Counted from the first letter of the stretch, positions 12,887 to 23,712 are shown. The stretch: DNA of 25,842 bases from a virus (IMGVR_UViG_3300031857_001221:1-25842), one strand, 5' to 3'. A program made the numbers and translations. Notes: generated by a model not told the origin, from the letters alone.

Positions 12887-15800
12887 TTATTCTGTCCTTT
12901 TAAAACTTCAATCTCTGCTTTAAGTTCTTTAATTGCTTCAATCAAAACACCAACAATGTTACCATAAGATACTGACATAAACTGGTCTTCACCTTCATGT
13001 TGCATAACAACTTCTGGAAGAACTTCTTTTATTTCTTGTGCAATAACACCAATGTTCTTTTCACCATTATCAATTCTTTCAAAAGAAACACCACGCATAT
13101 TCATCACTTTATCTAAAGCGTTTTCGATTGTTTGAATGTTTGTTTTTAATCTAATATCAGAGAAAGCAGTTACGTTGCCTGCCATCGTCAAGTTACCTGA
13201 CATGTCCATTTGGAATCTATTAGCACCTGCTGACCAACCGCCAATACGGAACACGTTATCGTTGTCTAGACCCATGTTAATAGCATAATAACCTGGTCTA
13301 TGGAAGGACATAGTTGCGTGGTTTGTACCTATACTACCTTGATTGCCATAAGCAACCAATGTACCTGCTTGACCTTGGGTATTAACTGATGCACTTGATG
13401 TATAATTTCTTGTACCCGTAATAGTGGCTGCGTCTGCCGTGTTTAGAACAGTGGAACCATTGACAATCAGACCTTGGCCAGGTAAATAATAATTTGAACC
13501 ATCATTGTAAAGATACCTATTGCCAGCACTGTTTAAGAATATAACACCAGTTGTACCACCGCTTCTGTATGCATAGATATCACCACTTGTTGTGAGTTGT
13601 GCTGAACCTGTACCATTCACAGATACAGCTCCAGTGAATGATGCACCACTCAATCTAGGCAATCCTGATGGCAATCTAGCATCAGCCAATGTACCTGATG
13701 TAATGTTACTTGCATTGGTTGTATCAGTAAAGACTGGGAAATCAGATATCTGTGATTTCGTAATAGAAATTTGTGAATCACTTGCAGCAGTAATTCTACC
13801 CTTTGCATCAACAGTAAATCTTCCAACCTTATTATTACCACCATATGAACCAGCACTTACTGCTGTTGATGACAGTCGTGCATCAGGCAAAGTACCTGAA
13901 GTAATATTGGTCGCATTGGTTGTGTCTGTGGTTGCTGATGCTGCAAAGGTTGGATAACCAGTAATCTGTGAAGTTGCAATTTGAATTGCAACATTAGTTG
14001 CACTAGTAATTCTACCTTTTGCATCGACAACAAATTTTGGTATTGAACTTGCTGTGCCATAACCTGTTGCAGTTACACCAGAATTATTTAAGTTGGTGTC
14101 AGCAATTGTACCAGAAAGTTTTGATGTTGCGAGACTTGTTAACCAAGATGGATCGGCATATGAACTACTTGAATACAATCCATTTGTTACTGTGCCTGCA
14201 TTACCAGTAATACTATGTGTTAATGTGTAACCAGCATTTGCATATTGGTTTACAAATTGTGTTGTTGCAAATACAGTGTTCGATGTAGTTGATGGCATAG
14301 TCAGACCATTAACACGGCCTGTAAAGGTGCCACCAATTTTTGGCATCTTTCTTGTTTCTAAGTTGTCGATTGCATCTTGAATAGTTGCACCAGACATATC
14401 ACCTGATGCAGGACCATAAACAATATTGTTTGCAAAGTATTCATACACGGCATAACCATCAACTTCAACCAAAATTTTATCACCAGTTACTGGTGGGCTT
14501 GTAAACCAAATAATAGAGTTTGAAGTAAATGCATTGTATTCAGATTCTAATTGACGCACACCGTTAATGTATGCTCTAAGTTGTGTACCAGTACTGAATG
14601 TTGGTGTGGTAAACTTAGCGGTCGAACTATCACCAGTATAAGATAAACGAGCAGAAGAAATTCTAGAACCTGGTTGTGTACCGCCACCACCACCACCACC
14701 GGTACCACCTGTTACCCAAGAATAACTACCAGAACCATCTGTACCAAGAACTTTTCCGGCTTCACCTGAACCTGCTGCAGCAGTTACTGCTAAACCAAAT
14801 AATGATGCATAGGATGTTGTTCCTGTACCACCTTGGCCTACTTGTAGTGGAGTTGACAATGTTAAACCAGCAAACGTTGGTGAACCGGAAGTTCTTAGGT
14901 CTTGTGACGTACTGATTGACAATGTGTTACCTGTATCACCATCATTTGTGGCAAAAATAACAATACCATTGTTACTTCTTAAGGTAACACCAGCATCACT
15001 CGCAGAAATTGAACCTGTTGTTCCTCTGATTGAAGATATAACACTGTTTGCTTTTGCAAATGCTGCATTGGCCTGTGCAAATGCTGGTGCAACTTGAGGT
15101 GCCACATTGTTTGCAGATTCATATGCTGCGTTTGCATGTCTAAATGCTGCGTTTGCAAATGATGCGGTTGTATTTTGAGCCGCATAAGATGAGTTGGCTC
15201 TTACAAAGGCACCGTTTGCAAAACTGTTGGTTGAATTTGTGACCGATGTAAAATAATTATTTGCTGTTTGTATTTTTACATCTAGTGTGTTTGCAGCCAA
15301 TGATGATGCAATGACCAATGGATTGGTAGAATCCAATGCGTCACTAAGGTGTTCATCACTTAAAATTCTATAGTAGTCACCTGTGTGTACACCATATACT
15401 TCCCACCATTCTTGTGATTCGTTCCAAAAAATTTCTGCATTTGCACCAGTGATACCTCTGTTTACAAAGATGGAAGCAAATTGGCCTTCATTTGATGCTG
15501 CGTTTAATGTAAACACATTTGAGTTGTACACTGTTGTGCCATTGATAACAAAATCTCCACCAACAGATAACTGACCTAAAGTTTGTAGGTTGTTTACAAA
15601 AACTGATGCGTCATTAGCATCAATCTTGTTTGTAACAAACATTGTTGCAGTGTTTACAGATGTGTTTGCTTGTAATCTATTTGTAAAAGTATTGCTTGTG
15701 ACACTTATTGATTGTGCATTTACTGTACTGTTTGCTTGGAATCTATTTGAATAAGCAATTGTCGCAACACTTAAAATGTCAGTGTTAACTGATGTGTTGG

Positions 15801-17115
15801 CTTGTACTCTATCAATCAATGCACGTTGAGTCACAGATAAAGTTTCTGTATTTGCCGAAGTGTTGGCTTGTAAAGTATTAGTATGTGTCTTACCTGTTAC
15901 AGCAATACCTGCTGTAGTAACTAATGTATTTGCGACCAAATAATTTGTCCAGCTGGTGTTAACAACACTTGAGTTGGATGTATTCATTGACGAATTTGCT
16001 TGTACAAAACGTGTCAATGTGGTACCTTCAACGTCTATTGAAGGTGTATAAATGTGTAAGTTTGCAGTAAGATAATCACCATAACCTTGTACAAAATGTA
16101 ATGTTGGTGTGGTTATATTTGCTGCAGCAAAGAATGATGTTGAGTTGGTGTTACCAACAGTGAGACTATTATTTTGTATGTAAACGGTATTTGCAAATAC
16201 TATATCACTGAACATTGTGTTTGCTGCATAGACATTATCATCCACATATGTGGATGAATTTACAAAGAAATTATTGCTCACATATGCATTACCTGATATA
16301 AAGGCTTCAGGTACACGAATGGATGAATTTGCAACTATGTTATTAGCGAATACTGTGTTAACAACGGATACATTTGATGTGTTTACGGATGAGTTTGCTT
16401 GTACTCTATTTACATACAACGTATTAACAATAGAAGCATTTGATGTGTTAACGGATGAATTGGCTTGTAACGAGTTGCCAAAGATACCAGTTGTTATAGA
16501 AATGGTCGCAGCGTTAATAACGGTGTTGGCTTGAATTTCTGTGGTTGTTATAGAAGTGTTTGATTGCAAACGACTTGTGAAGATACTACTGTTTGCGGTA
16601 AGTACACCTGTAACAACTTGATTATTTGCTTGCAGTTTATTGGTAAACGTTGAACCAGTAACAGATAAGGTCGATGTGTTAACTTTCTGACGAGCTTCTA
16701 GAATATTTAAATCTAGGTCACCACCAACATACAAATTACCATCAACCTCGGCATCATTAACAACTCTAAGACCATATCCTAAACCAGATACTGTTAATAC
16801 TTTATCAATTTGAACATTACCTGATGCAGTCAAACTTAATTCCGTATTGGTAAATAAACCTTGGCGTTGAACAGTTAAATCATTCTGTACAACAGCATAT
16901 GAACCAACACCTTGAACACTCAATACTTTTTGTACAATAACATTACCGTTTGATTGTAATGCGTTCAGTGTGCCTTCGGAAAGATAAATTGTTCCCGAAT
17001 CTTTCACATAATTGTCTTTAGCCAATGCATTATTTTCAGCAATCAATGCATTAGTTGACGTTAACCAATGGCCGAATGTATTGGCATAACTTAATGAGGT
17101 AACTGTATTAGCCAT
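12883..17115 (-). CDS. Large tail fibre protein with C-terminal S74 intramolecular chaperone (1410 residues)
   Basis: AAAGG precedes the ATG. Residues about 145-510 hold 22-residue repeats (QANTSVNTxxLSVT-xxFTNRL). About 518-585 is a module with NAEIFWNESQEWWEVYGVHT. AN-x-A heptads run over about 628-692 and one GGTG repeat lies near 755. A poly-Gly linker sits at about 800-812 and a beta module with INGVRQLESEY at about 817-884. AGSYG/DAKGRITSA repeats follow at about 1000-1140. About 1165-1318 carries SFHRPGYYAINMGLDNDN and GGWSAG, as in many marine phage fibres. The last 92 residues are an endosialidase-type chaperone (Peptidase S74). Ser1319 and Lys1324 in SDIRLKT form the known self-cleavage dyad, followed by IGVIAQEIKEVLPEVV and a final coiled coil. 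I infer a trimeric receptor-binding fibre that matures by cleavage before Ser1319. Confidence 0.93.
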   Translation of the reverse strand: MANTVTSLSYANTFGHWLTSTNALIAENNALAKDNYVKDSGTIYLSEGTLNALQSNGNVIVQKVLSVQGVGSYAVVQNDLTVQRQGLFTNTELSLTASGNVQIDKVLTVSGLGYGLRVVNDAEVDGNLYVGGDLDLNILEARQKVNTSTLSVTGSTFTNKLQANNQVVTGVLTANSSIFTSRLQSNTSITTTEIQANTVINAATISITTGIFGNSLQANSSVNTSNASIVNTLYVNRVQANSSVNTSNVSVVNTVFANNIVANSSIRVPEAFISGNAYVSNNFFVNSSTYVDDNVYAANTMFSDIVFANTVYIQNNSLTVGNTNSTSFFAAANITTPTLHFVQGYGDYLTANLHIYTPSIDVEGTTLTRFVQANSSMNTSNSSVVNTSWTNYLVANTLVTTAGIAVTGKTHTNTLQANTSANTETLSVTQRALIDRVQANTSVNTDILSVATIAYSNRFQANSTVNAQSISVTSNTFTNRLQANTSVNTATMFVTNKIDANDASVFVNNLQTLGQLSVGGDFVINGTTVYNSNVFTLNAASNEGQFASIFVNRGITGANAEIFWNESQEWWEVYGVHTGDYYRILSDEHLSDALDSTNPLVIASSLAANTLDVKIQTANNYFTSVTNSTNSFANGAFVRANSSYAAQNTTASFANAAFRHANAAYESANNVAPQVAPAFAQANAAFAKANSVISSIRGTTGSISASDAGVTLRSNNGIVIFATNDGDTGNTLSISTSQDLRTSGSPTFAGLTLSTPLQVGQGGTGTTSYASLFGLAVTAAAGSGEAGKVLGTDGSGSYSWVTGGTGGGGGGGTQPGSRISSARLSYTGDSSTAKFTTPTFSTGTQLRAYINGVRQLESEYNAFTSNSIIWFTSPPVTGDKILVEVDGYAVYEYFANNIVYGPASGDMSGATIQDAIDNLETRKMPKIGGTFTGRVNGLTMPSTTSNTVFATTQFVNQYANAGYTLTHSITGNAGTVTNGLYSSSSYADPSWLTSLATSKLSGTIADTNLNNSGVTATGYGTASSIPKFVVDAKGRITSATNVAIQIATSQITGYPTFAASATTDTTNATNITSGTLPDARLSSTAVSAGSYGGNNKVGRFTVDAKGRITAASDSQISITKSQISDFPVFTDTTNASNITSGTLADARLPSGLPRLSGASFTGAVSVNGTGSAQLTTSGDIYAYRSGGTTGVIFLNSAGNRYLYNDGSNYYLPGQGLIVNGSTVLNTADAATITGTRNYTSSASVNTQGQAGTLVAYGNQGSIGTNHATMSFHRPGYYAINMGLDNDNVFRIGGWSAGANRFQMDMSGNLTMAGNVTAFSDIRLKTNIQTIENALDKVMNMRGVSFERIDNGEKNIGVIAQEIKEVLPEVVMQHEGEDQFMSVSYGNIVGVLIEAIKELKAEIEVLKGQNK
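13154..13161 (-). other. Predicted S74 self-cleavage site (Ser1319-Asp)
   Basis: The codons for FSDIRLK fall here, with Ser1319 at 13159-13161 and Lys1324 five residues on. In endosialidase-type fibres this Ser-Lys pair cuts the chain just before the Ser to release the chaperone. Only the motif match is seen. Confidence 0.75.
15640..16680 (-). repeat. Array of 66-base repeats in the S74 fibre
   Basis: Repeated segments encode QAN-S/T-S/T-V-N-T followed by S/T-x-x-x-V/I-T/N with a 22-residue period. Adjacent QANSS units around the SVNTSNVSVVNT segment are 22 residues apart, and so are the RLQANTSVN units. DNA copies diverge, but the frame and period are kept. This is probably the shaft of the fibre. 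Confidence 0.78.
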
Positions 17116-17116
17116 T

Positions 17117-17338
17117 TTAACCTTTTTCTAATAGTTTTAGTAACAAACTTTTTATTTCTGTCATGTCTTGTTTCATTTCTGTGATATCAGACTTTACTTT
17201 ATTTATTTCTTCCTTTTGAGACTCCATACCACGGCGTCTAGCCAGATAGTCATCTAGTCCTGTTTTATCTTGGTTGATAATGGCACCACTTCTAGGATCC
17301 CTCACTAGTTTAGTGCCTTGTACCTTCAGTAGTTGCAT
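17117..17338 (-). CDS. Small coiled-coil protein (73 residues)
   Basis: MQLLKVQGTKLVRDPRSGAI... starts with a short basic region (KLVRDPRSGAIINQDKTG, then DDYLARRRG). It turns into a heptad helix from about residue 38 (EEINKVKSDITEMKQDMTEI and SLLLKLLEKG). I recognise this arrangement, a 'VRD.....N.D..GL.DY' head and a coiled-coil tail, from small proteins between structural genes of T4-like cyanophages. Their function is unknown to me, perhaps a connector or a trimerisation helper. No Shine-Dalgarno precedes its ATG, two bases after the stop of the DUF4815 gene, so it probably relies on coupling. Its own stop is one base before the next ATG. Confidence 0.85.
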   Translation of the reverse strand: MQLLKVQGTKLVRDPRSGAIINQDKTGLDDYLARRRGMESQKEEINKVKSDITEMKQDMTEIKSLLLKLLEKG

Positions 17339-17340
17339 AA

Positions 17341-20300
17341 TTAGAATACAGTGTTAGTATTTGGTGGTAAAGCAATACATCTTATGTCAGACAAATATGG
17401 AACAAGGGTACTGTCTGTCGTTGTTAATACAACTTTGATAGCAAACTGACTGAATGTGTAGTATGTTTGACCATTGTTACTTAAATAAGAAACAAAACCT
17501 TGTTCTTTACCTAAAGTTCCTGGTGCAAATGTGTATTCATGTAGGTTATTTCTTGATTGTGAATATAATCCATCACTACTGTTTGTTTTTGTCATTAACT
17601 GCCAATAACCATCATCAAAACCTTGTGTATCATTTCTACTCAAGACTTTATAATACACGTTAACATCGGTTCCCAAAGGACGATATGCGGACAAATAAAC
17701 ATTTAGGTCACCTGAATCAAATCCACCTTCTAATACAACCTTCTTGGTGATGTATCTTGTTGCGGCTGGACCACCCTTAACAGAAGTTTCACCAGCAACA
17801 ACAGCTGTTGCGCCAGTTCCTGGTGTGTTATTTGCATCAACGATTGTGATGGTTGGTGTTTCGATGTAACCTGCACCTGGTGTGGTAATATAAATTGCAT
17901 CAATAACACCACCAACCACATTAGCTGATGCGTAAGCTTGTTCACCATTTTTACCAGTTGGTGGTGAAATTGTAACTGTTGTGTTTTGAACATTGTAACC
18001 ACTACCACCACTAGTGATAGAAATTAAACCGTTTGACAATTCACAGTTGTTGATATCATATTCGATTGTGAATACTGAAGTGCCTGCATCAGAAATAATT
18101 GGTGATACCGCATCGTCAGTTGAAATCAAGTATGCATACATCGAGAAAGATGTTGTTGAATTGGCCTTGATAATTCTTTGACCCTTATTATCATTCAAAT
18201 AAATGTGTTCGTACATTGTTGTACCATATTTACCTGGATTAATATTCACCTCTGAGGTGTCGGTGCCATTTTGTAATGTTGCTGAATATGTGTAATTAAT
18301 ACCTGTTGATGAAGGAACAAAATCTGTGGTTGTCAAGTTGAAAGCATCAACTAATAAGTCAACATCAGAAGTTGTACCAACATTGTTGACCATGGTATTA
18401 GCATTTGTGAAATAATCAATTTGATTTTCCACTAATGTTCTCTGTGGCATCTTCTTAGGAACAATCATTCTAATTGAAGGTGTTTTTGTTATGTCAAATT
18501 TTGCACGTTCAATAGTAAACATCAAACTTTGGTTTTGATCCGCTGTCCATGTTTGAGAATTCTGTGACAAAAATAATGATCCGACATAAGGTGCTGCACC
18601 AATTTTTGTAATTGAACTTGGATATGGATCAGTTGCAAGATTCTTAACTGAAGAAGGTAATGCTATGTCTCCGTTGGAGGCTGTGTATAATAAGTATTCG
18701 TTTGAAGATGATTTCAAAACAATTGAATACATCACTTCAGATTGGATGTACACAGGTGATTTGAAAGTAAATTCTGTGTATGTAGTTTCATCCAAATATT
18801 GTGGAGATTCAGAGGTTTTAATTTTGTATGCTGGTAGAGTAACAATTGAATTGTCTAATGTTGATCCATTTGGATAACCATTGAGTGTTCCAACAATTGA
18901 TAATGTTACTGGCGCAGCATCACTGGTTGGTTTTTGTTTAAAGAATATTCTAACAGAGGTAATAAATGCACCATTTGAAAAATTGTCTTTATCTATGATG
19001 AAAGTCTGTGCTACCGGATCTCTTGGCTCAGGTGGGATAAATGTGAATGAAGATGTGGTGGTTACATCAACAGTTGTTTTGTAAGTTACTACATCTCTCT
19101 TTTTACTTTGTGTGAATGTGTCTTTTGCTCCGGAAGGTGATGCACCGAAATCTATATTTTGTGCATTTGTTTGTAAACCGGAAGCATAGAATGTACCTTC
19201 TGCATATGTCGTTATAGTAGATTCGTTTCCATTGAAACGATTGTCCATACGGAACACTCTAGTACCTGTGTGGAAAGTATTTGCAGGTATTGTAAATATA
19301 CCAAAGAAACTACCTTCTTCATTGGTTACAAATGTTCCTATTGAGTATAGGTCATTCACTGCACAAGATATTGGTGTCGCCAATGTAATCACTTTGGTTG
19401 ATCCGTTATAACCGTTGATTACTGCTGATTGTCCTTGGCCAGTACCACTATTGATATATAAAGTTTGACCAACATAGTCTGTGTTTGTTGAAGATGCAAG
19501 TGTTGATAATGTTAATTGCGTTGTGCTGCCAACAGTGCGAATCAAACCACCATTATGTTTCTGACTACTAAAAGTACCTTGTGCTGTGCTGGCTTGATAA
19601 ACACCTTCAGCATTAAATGTAGAATTTACTAAAGCATTTCCGTTATGGTATGTTGTAGTTTTACCGTCACCTGCAACATACAATCTCATACTATTTGAGT
19701 TTGGATAATCATATACACCAATAACAATACCTGTTGGTACAAAAGTGCCAGCTGAGTAATAACCAACAATATCATTTGGTTGGAATGTACCAACAACATT
19801 GGTCAATTCAATTTCATTTGTTTTCTTGATGTATTTGTCTGTACTAATTGTATCAAAGAAACTATAAACCCGTGTCTTGTATAACATCCCCTCAGCACTG
19901 ATAGTAATTTCTTGCGGTCTTATCCATGGTAGAATACTAATGTCATTAATGTAACCATTATTCAATGAATAAGTATTGTCTAGTTTACTATATGCACCAA
20001 GTATATCTGTACCAGCTTGATTTGTTACAGTTTTATATGTTGATGTTGTAGTTGTTTGCTTAACATTTTCTGTTGTTATACCTGTAAATCGGCCACCAGT
20101 TACGTTAGACCAAGTTGTTTCCGAAGAATTTTGTTTATCTAATGTGGTTGTACCACCAACTGTTTGCCAATCACCTGACACTAATGTATTAACTGTGTTT
20201 GAACTTTGCCAAACGTGTAGATTCGGATCAACAATTAATAGTGAAGGAGAATAAGTTGTATCAACCCAATTGTCAACGTTAGGTGACAATGCAACCAATC

Positions 20301-23300
20301 CTTTTGATTCTGTGACAGAGAAAGGATTAATGTTGACTGTTCTACTTGCCAATCTTTGTGCAATAATATTTGTTGATGTGTATGGTAAAGAGAAGTAGTT
20401 GTTATAACCGGATGATGTTCGTGCAAAATTCAATAAAGAAATTGCACTACTTGTTGCTTTTTCCATGTTATAAGCTAACGCCAAACTCTTTAACGGGAAG
20501 TTTTTGACAGTTTGTTTTGCTGTCATGCGCTTTGTTCTACGATTGATAGATGCATTAAAGTCTGCAACTCCAGAATCGGATGCTGAGTAACCAGAAAAAT
20601 CATCAACCATAATACCGTTTTTAAATCTGTTTAATCCATATGCATCAGAAATCTGCAATGAATTTGCATTTTGTTCCAATGCATTTAACGCTGTATAGTA
20701 TTCAATTCTATTAATTCTTGTATCCAATCCAGCAATATCTGACATGGTATAACGGCGATTTTGTACCGATTCTATAGACAAATCGGATAGTCCAGTTGAG
20801 ATTTCTGTTGGAACATATCCTGTATATGGTCTATGTGTAATGTTGGCCAAAACTAGTGATCCATCTGGTGCATTAGGCAACAATGGATTAATAGAAGGTG
20901 AACCCTCAATGATTTGAATTGATTTATCTTTTGATATAATCAGTTTGTCTTTACGTCCAAGATAATAAGAATAGTCACAAATAAAGGTTGACAAATCTGC
21001 TGGCTGTAATGTACCTAATCTAGTTGAAGAAGGATTAGAATAACGGAAAACAAATTGTGTTTGTGCATTGAGTATTGAAGGTCTAAAGTCTATACAATCT
21101 CTCAATGAATACACGGCACCATGTTTACTGGTGTATGATGGAATCTCATTGTAGTTTTCTGGTGAACTTGAGTTATCAATGTATGACATTTTACTAAAGT
21201 AACCATCACCACCACTGTGTTTATAATAGTCTAGAATAATAAGAAGGTTGCCTGTAGGCTTAACAGCACCCGGTCTTAATGTTAATGATGCATGGTCATA
21301 ATAACTATCTCTTTGACCATTATCAAATGTGTATCTGTTTGTAACATCATAAGAACTGTTTGTTAACATATCCAGAGTTGGATACACATTGGTTTTTGTG
21401 TCAATAATTTTTATAATTTGTTTAACATCAGACAAATATAATGATTGTTTTAAACCATTAGCCAAAACACCAGCTGCCTTAATATAAACGTGACCTGTTG
21501 AACTTGCTGAGTCATCAACAAATGTATTTGTAGCTACAGTAGTCATATAACCAGAAGCATTACTTGATACTGCTGTTGTATTTCCTGTGACTAGATTCTT
21601 AATTCTTAGTACGTGACTAGTGTTAGTACCATCAACAACAAACACCTTTGCAATAATTGTTGCAGTAAATGCGGTCAAATCTGATGTTGGTGTTGTGAAT
21701 GTTGCAACCGAACCATCATTGTTTAAGGTAACACTTCTACCATTCAATGTCCAAGGAACAACTTGACCATTAGTCAGTGTACTATTTGATTGTCTGTCTG
21801 TAACAATAATTGTATAACATTGTTCAACAACATCACCTGATAATGTTGTGCCTTCATTACCCAAATGTTTAATAACGTTGGCGTAACTACTTGTGTAAGA
21901 CAATTCAGCTGACAGAGTTGAACCAGAAACGTTAAAATTTATACCTTTAATTTCTTGATATGTTGTATAAGATGGTGATGAAATCTCAGAAACAAATGGA
22001 TTACCAATTGGGTAAATCATTTCTGGTATATTTGGATTTTCAAAAATGGCATCACCTGATGGTATGTTACCAACTTTTCCTTGATTGTCAATCTTTGCAC
22101 TGGCATATCTTACTTTTGGATATGTGTTATCACTGTTTGTAAACACCATAGATTCAATATCTGGTGTATCAAAGTTTAAAACATATACTGATGAACTATC
22201 AGGTGTAACACTCCATGATTGGCTTACTGTTGCAACTCTTGTGGTGCCATTGTAATTTGAAATAGTTCTGGTCTCACCTGCATTGGTTCCTCTGGTGATA
22301 GTAACATCAACACCTTCATACGCACCATCTACCGATGATGTTATACCATTAATGCTAGCCAATACTATTGATGTTGCATTTGCTGAGATAACATTTGCTG
22401 AAATTGATTTGTTTTCAATATCATAAACGTGTGCTTTGAAAACATAAGTTGACGCATCACTGTTTGATGGTGTGCTATCTAATTGTAGTCCACGAATGTA
22501 TGCTGTTGCAACTAATGTGGAATTATAAGTTGAGGTGTTTGCAGTATTGATATTTGTATTGGCCACACAATGGAAATCTACTGTGTTGGCTGTTGTTACA
22601 GGAAATGTGGCTGTACCTATACCGGCAACGTTACTAACCAAAAAATAACTACCATAATCTATGAAAGATGGTTCGTTATTTTGGGATGCTGTTGTTCTTG
22701 CACGATTGGAGATGATGTTAATTGGTGATGGATTTTCCACACGATATCCGTGTACATAAGCCAGACCTTTACCAACGTTCATGGTATATTTGTCTTCATC
22801 ATCTGCATAAGTTTTTGGTGTTAATTTAAAATCTTGAATTATATAATCACCATTAGTTTCATAGTCACGTTTCGCAAAGTAATCATCAATGGTTGCATAG
22901 ACTGAACCATCAACCATTCTGTATACACTACCTTCCTCAATTCTAACCAATTCAATAAACAAAGAATCGTCACCAAAAAATAAAGGTCTTGAAGATATCT
23001 GTAAACTAATTACATAACGGTCTGCACCTGGTGCTTGATAGTTGGATGCACCAACTGCTGGATCCAACAATGAATTATCGTTTGCATAATCGAATATTGT
23101 TTCGGTTATTTCCAAACCAACTCGTCTTGATGGTGTATTACCATACTTGTCCAAGATAACTGTTTGTGGAGTTACTTGAACAAAGTTACCTAGTACATAG
23201 AAAACGCCTTGTGAAATGGATGCAATTGATGATGGACCTACCGCTTCACTTGGCATAGCCTGACAGGCTAGATTTGAATCTGAATCATAAATGATATCGT

Positions 23301-23712
23301 TGTCGGTAAATTGTGTTCCGGTTTTGTATGAAACAATCAATGTTGCCGCATCACCTTCGCCTGCGGTGCCTGTTGCTACCGCAGTTGTTATAACTCTAGC
23401 AACAACAGTTCCATCAGCATTTCTAATTAATTTATTTTCAAATTGTTCGATATCAATATTGATACCTTCAAATGATTCTTGAATCTTAATATACTTTACA
23501 TCAAAATTGGTCGTAACCTGTCCACCTGTAACAGGAGAATTTTGTTTGAAAATGTTGTCCGCAAAACTGGTGATTTGATTTTGTAATATAGTTTGCGCTT
23601 GTGTTAATTCTCTTGCTTGTACAGCAACACCAGGTTTAAACAATATACGATGGAAGTTTTTTGCTCCATCGAAATCGTCAAAGTATGGATCAACGTTAAA
23701 ATTTAAAGCCAT
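17341..23712 (-). CDS. Giant DUF4815-type virion protein (2123 residues)
   Basis: The N-terminus, FNVDPYFDDFDGAKNFHRIL, then FKPGVAVQARELTQAQTILQ, is the hallmark of the DUF4815 family of phage structural proteins. A helical stretch near 990-1015 (LDTRINRIEYYTALNALEQN) is also a family feature. Near residues 1561-1690 lies a beta module (DPVAQTFIIDKDNFSNGAFI, FFKQKP, SPVYIQSEVMYSIVL) known from other phage tail proteins. Near 1895-1970 are two GSGY/GAGY repeats (Tyr1906 and Tyr1949), as in gp8 here. The C-terminus ends PPNTNTVF. The ribosome site is AAGGG. It follows gp8 directly and is the largest gene in the window, so it probably forms a peripheral part of the baseplate or a long tail appendage. 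The role is inferred from family and position. Confidence 0.9.
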   Translation of the reverse strand: MALNFNVDPYFDDFDGAKNFHRILFKPGVAVQARELTQAQTILQNQITSFADNIFKQNSPVTGGQVTTNFDVKYIKIQESFEGINIDIEQFENKLIRNADGTVVARVITTAVATGTAGEGDAATLIVSYKTGTQFTDNDIIYDSDSNLACQAMPSEAVGPSSIASISQGVFYVLGNFVQVTPQTVILDKYGNTPSRRVGLEITETIFDYANDNSLLDPAVGASNYQAPGADRYVISLQISSRPLFFGDDSLFIELVRIEEGSVYRMVDGSVYATIDDYFAKRDYETNGDYIIQDFKLTPKTYADDEDKYTMNVGKGLAYVHGYRVENPSPINIISNRARTTASQNNEPSFIDYGSYFLVSNVAGIGTATFPVTTANTVDFHCVANTNINTANTSTYNSTLVATAYIRGLQLDSTPSNSDASTYVFKAHVYDIENKSISANVISANATSIVLASINGITSSVDGAYEGVDVTITRGTNAGETRTISNYNGTTRVATVSQSWSVTPDSSSVYVLNFDTPDIESMVFTNSDNTYPKVRYASAKIDNQGKVGNIPSGDAIFENPNIPEMIYPIGNPFVSEISSPSYTTYQEIKGINFNVSGSTLSAELSYTSSYANVIKHLGNEGTTLSGDVVEQCYTIIVTDRQSNSTLTNGQVVPWTLNGRSVTLNNDGSVATFTTPTSDLTAFTATIIAKVFVVDGTNTSHVLRIKNLVTGNTTAVSSNASGYMTTVATNTFVDDSASSTGHVYIKAAGVLANGLKQSLYLSDVKQIIKIIDTKTNVYPTLDMLTNSSYDVTNRYTFDNGQRDSYYDHASLTLRPGAVKPTGNLLIILDYYKHSGGDGYFSKMSYIDNSSSPENYNEIPSYTSKHGAVYSLRDCIDFRPSILNAQTQFVFRYSNPSSTRLGTLQPADLSTFICDYSYYLGRKDKLIISKDKSIQIIEGSPSINPLLPNAPDGSLVLANITHRPYTGYVPTEISTGLSDLSIESVQNRRYTMSDIAGLDTRINRIEYYTALNALEQNANSLQISDAYGLNRFKNGIMVDDFSGYSASDSGVADFNASINRRTKRMTAKQTVKNFPLKSLALAYNMEKATSSAISLLNFARTSSGYNNYFSLPYTSTNIIAQRLASRTVNINPFSVTESKGLVALSPNVDNWVDTTYSPSLLIVDPNLHVWQSSNTVNTLVSGDWQTVGGTTTLDKQNSSETTWSNVTGGRFTGITTENVKQTTTTSTYKTVTNQAGTDILGAYSKLDNTYSLNNGYINDISILPWIRPQEITISAEGMLYKTRVYSFFDTISTDKYIKKTNEIELTNVVGTFQPNDIVGYYSAGTFVPTGIVIGVYDYPNSNSMRLYVAGDGKTTTYHNGNALVNSTFNAEGVYQASTAQGTFSSQKHNGGLIRTVGSTTQLTLSTLASSTNTDYVGQTLYINSGTGQGQSAVINGYNGSTKVITLATPISCAVNDLYSIGTFVTNEEGSFFGIFTIPANTFHTGTRVFRMDNRFNGNESTITTYAEGTFYASGLQTNAQNIDFGASPSGAKDTFTQSKKRDVVTYKTTVDVTTTSSFTFIPPEPRDPVAQTFIIDKDNFSNGAFITSVRIFFKQKPTSDAAPVTLSIVGTLNGYPNGSTLDNSIVTLPAYKIKTSESPQYLDETTYTEFTFKSPVYIQSEVMYSIVLKSSSNEYLLYTASNGDIALPSSVKNLATDPYPSSITKIGAAPYVGSLFLSQNSQTWTADQNQSLMFTIERAKFDITKTPSIRMIVPKKMPQRTLVENQIDYFTNANTMVNNVGTTSDVDLLVDAFNLTTTDFVPSSTGINYTYSATLQNGTDTSEVNINPGKYGTTMYEHIYLNDNKGQRIIKANSTTSFSMYAYLISTDDAVSPIISDAGTSVFTIEYDINNCELSNGLISITSGGSGYNVQNTTVTISPPTGKNGEQAYASANVVGGVIDAIYITTPGAGYIETPTITIVDANNTPGTGATAVVAGETSVKGGPAATRYITKKVVLEGGFDSGDLNVYLSAYRPLGTDVNVYYKVLSRNDTQGFDDGYWQLMTKTNSSDGLYSQSRNNLHEYTFAPGTLGKEQGFVSYLSNNGQTYYTFSQFAIKVVLTTTDSTLVPYLSDIRCIALPPNTNTVF

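Noticed and set aside
17198-17212. AATAAATA in the 73-residue gene
   Set aside because: Formed by codons for EINK inside the gene; no start lies at a suitable distance downstream.
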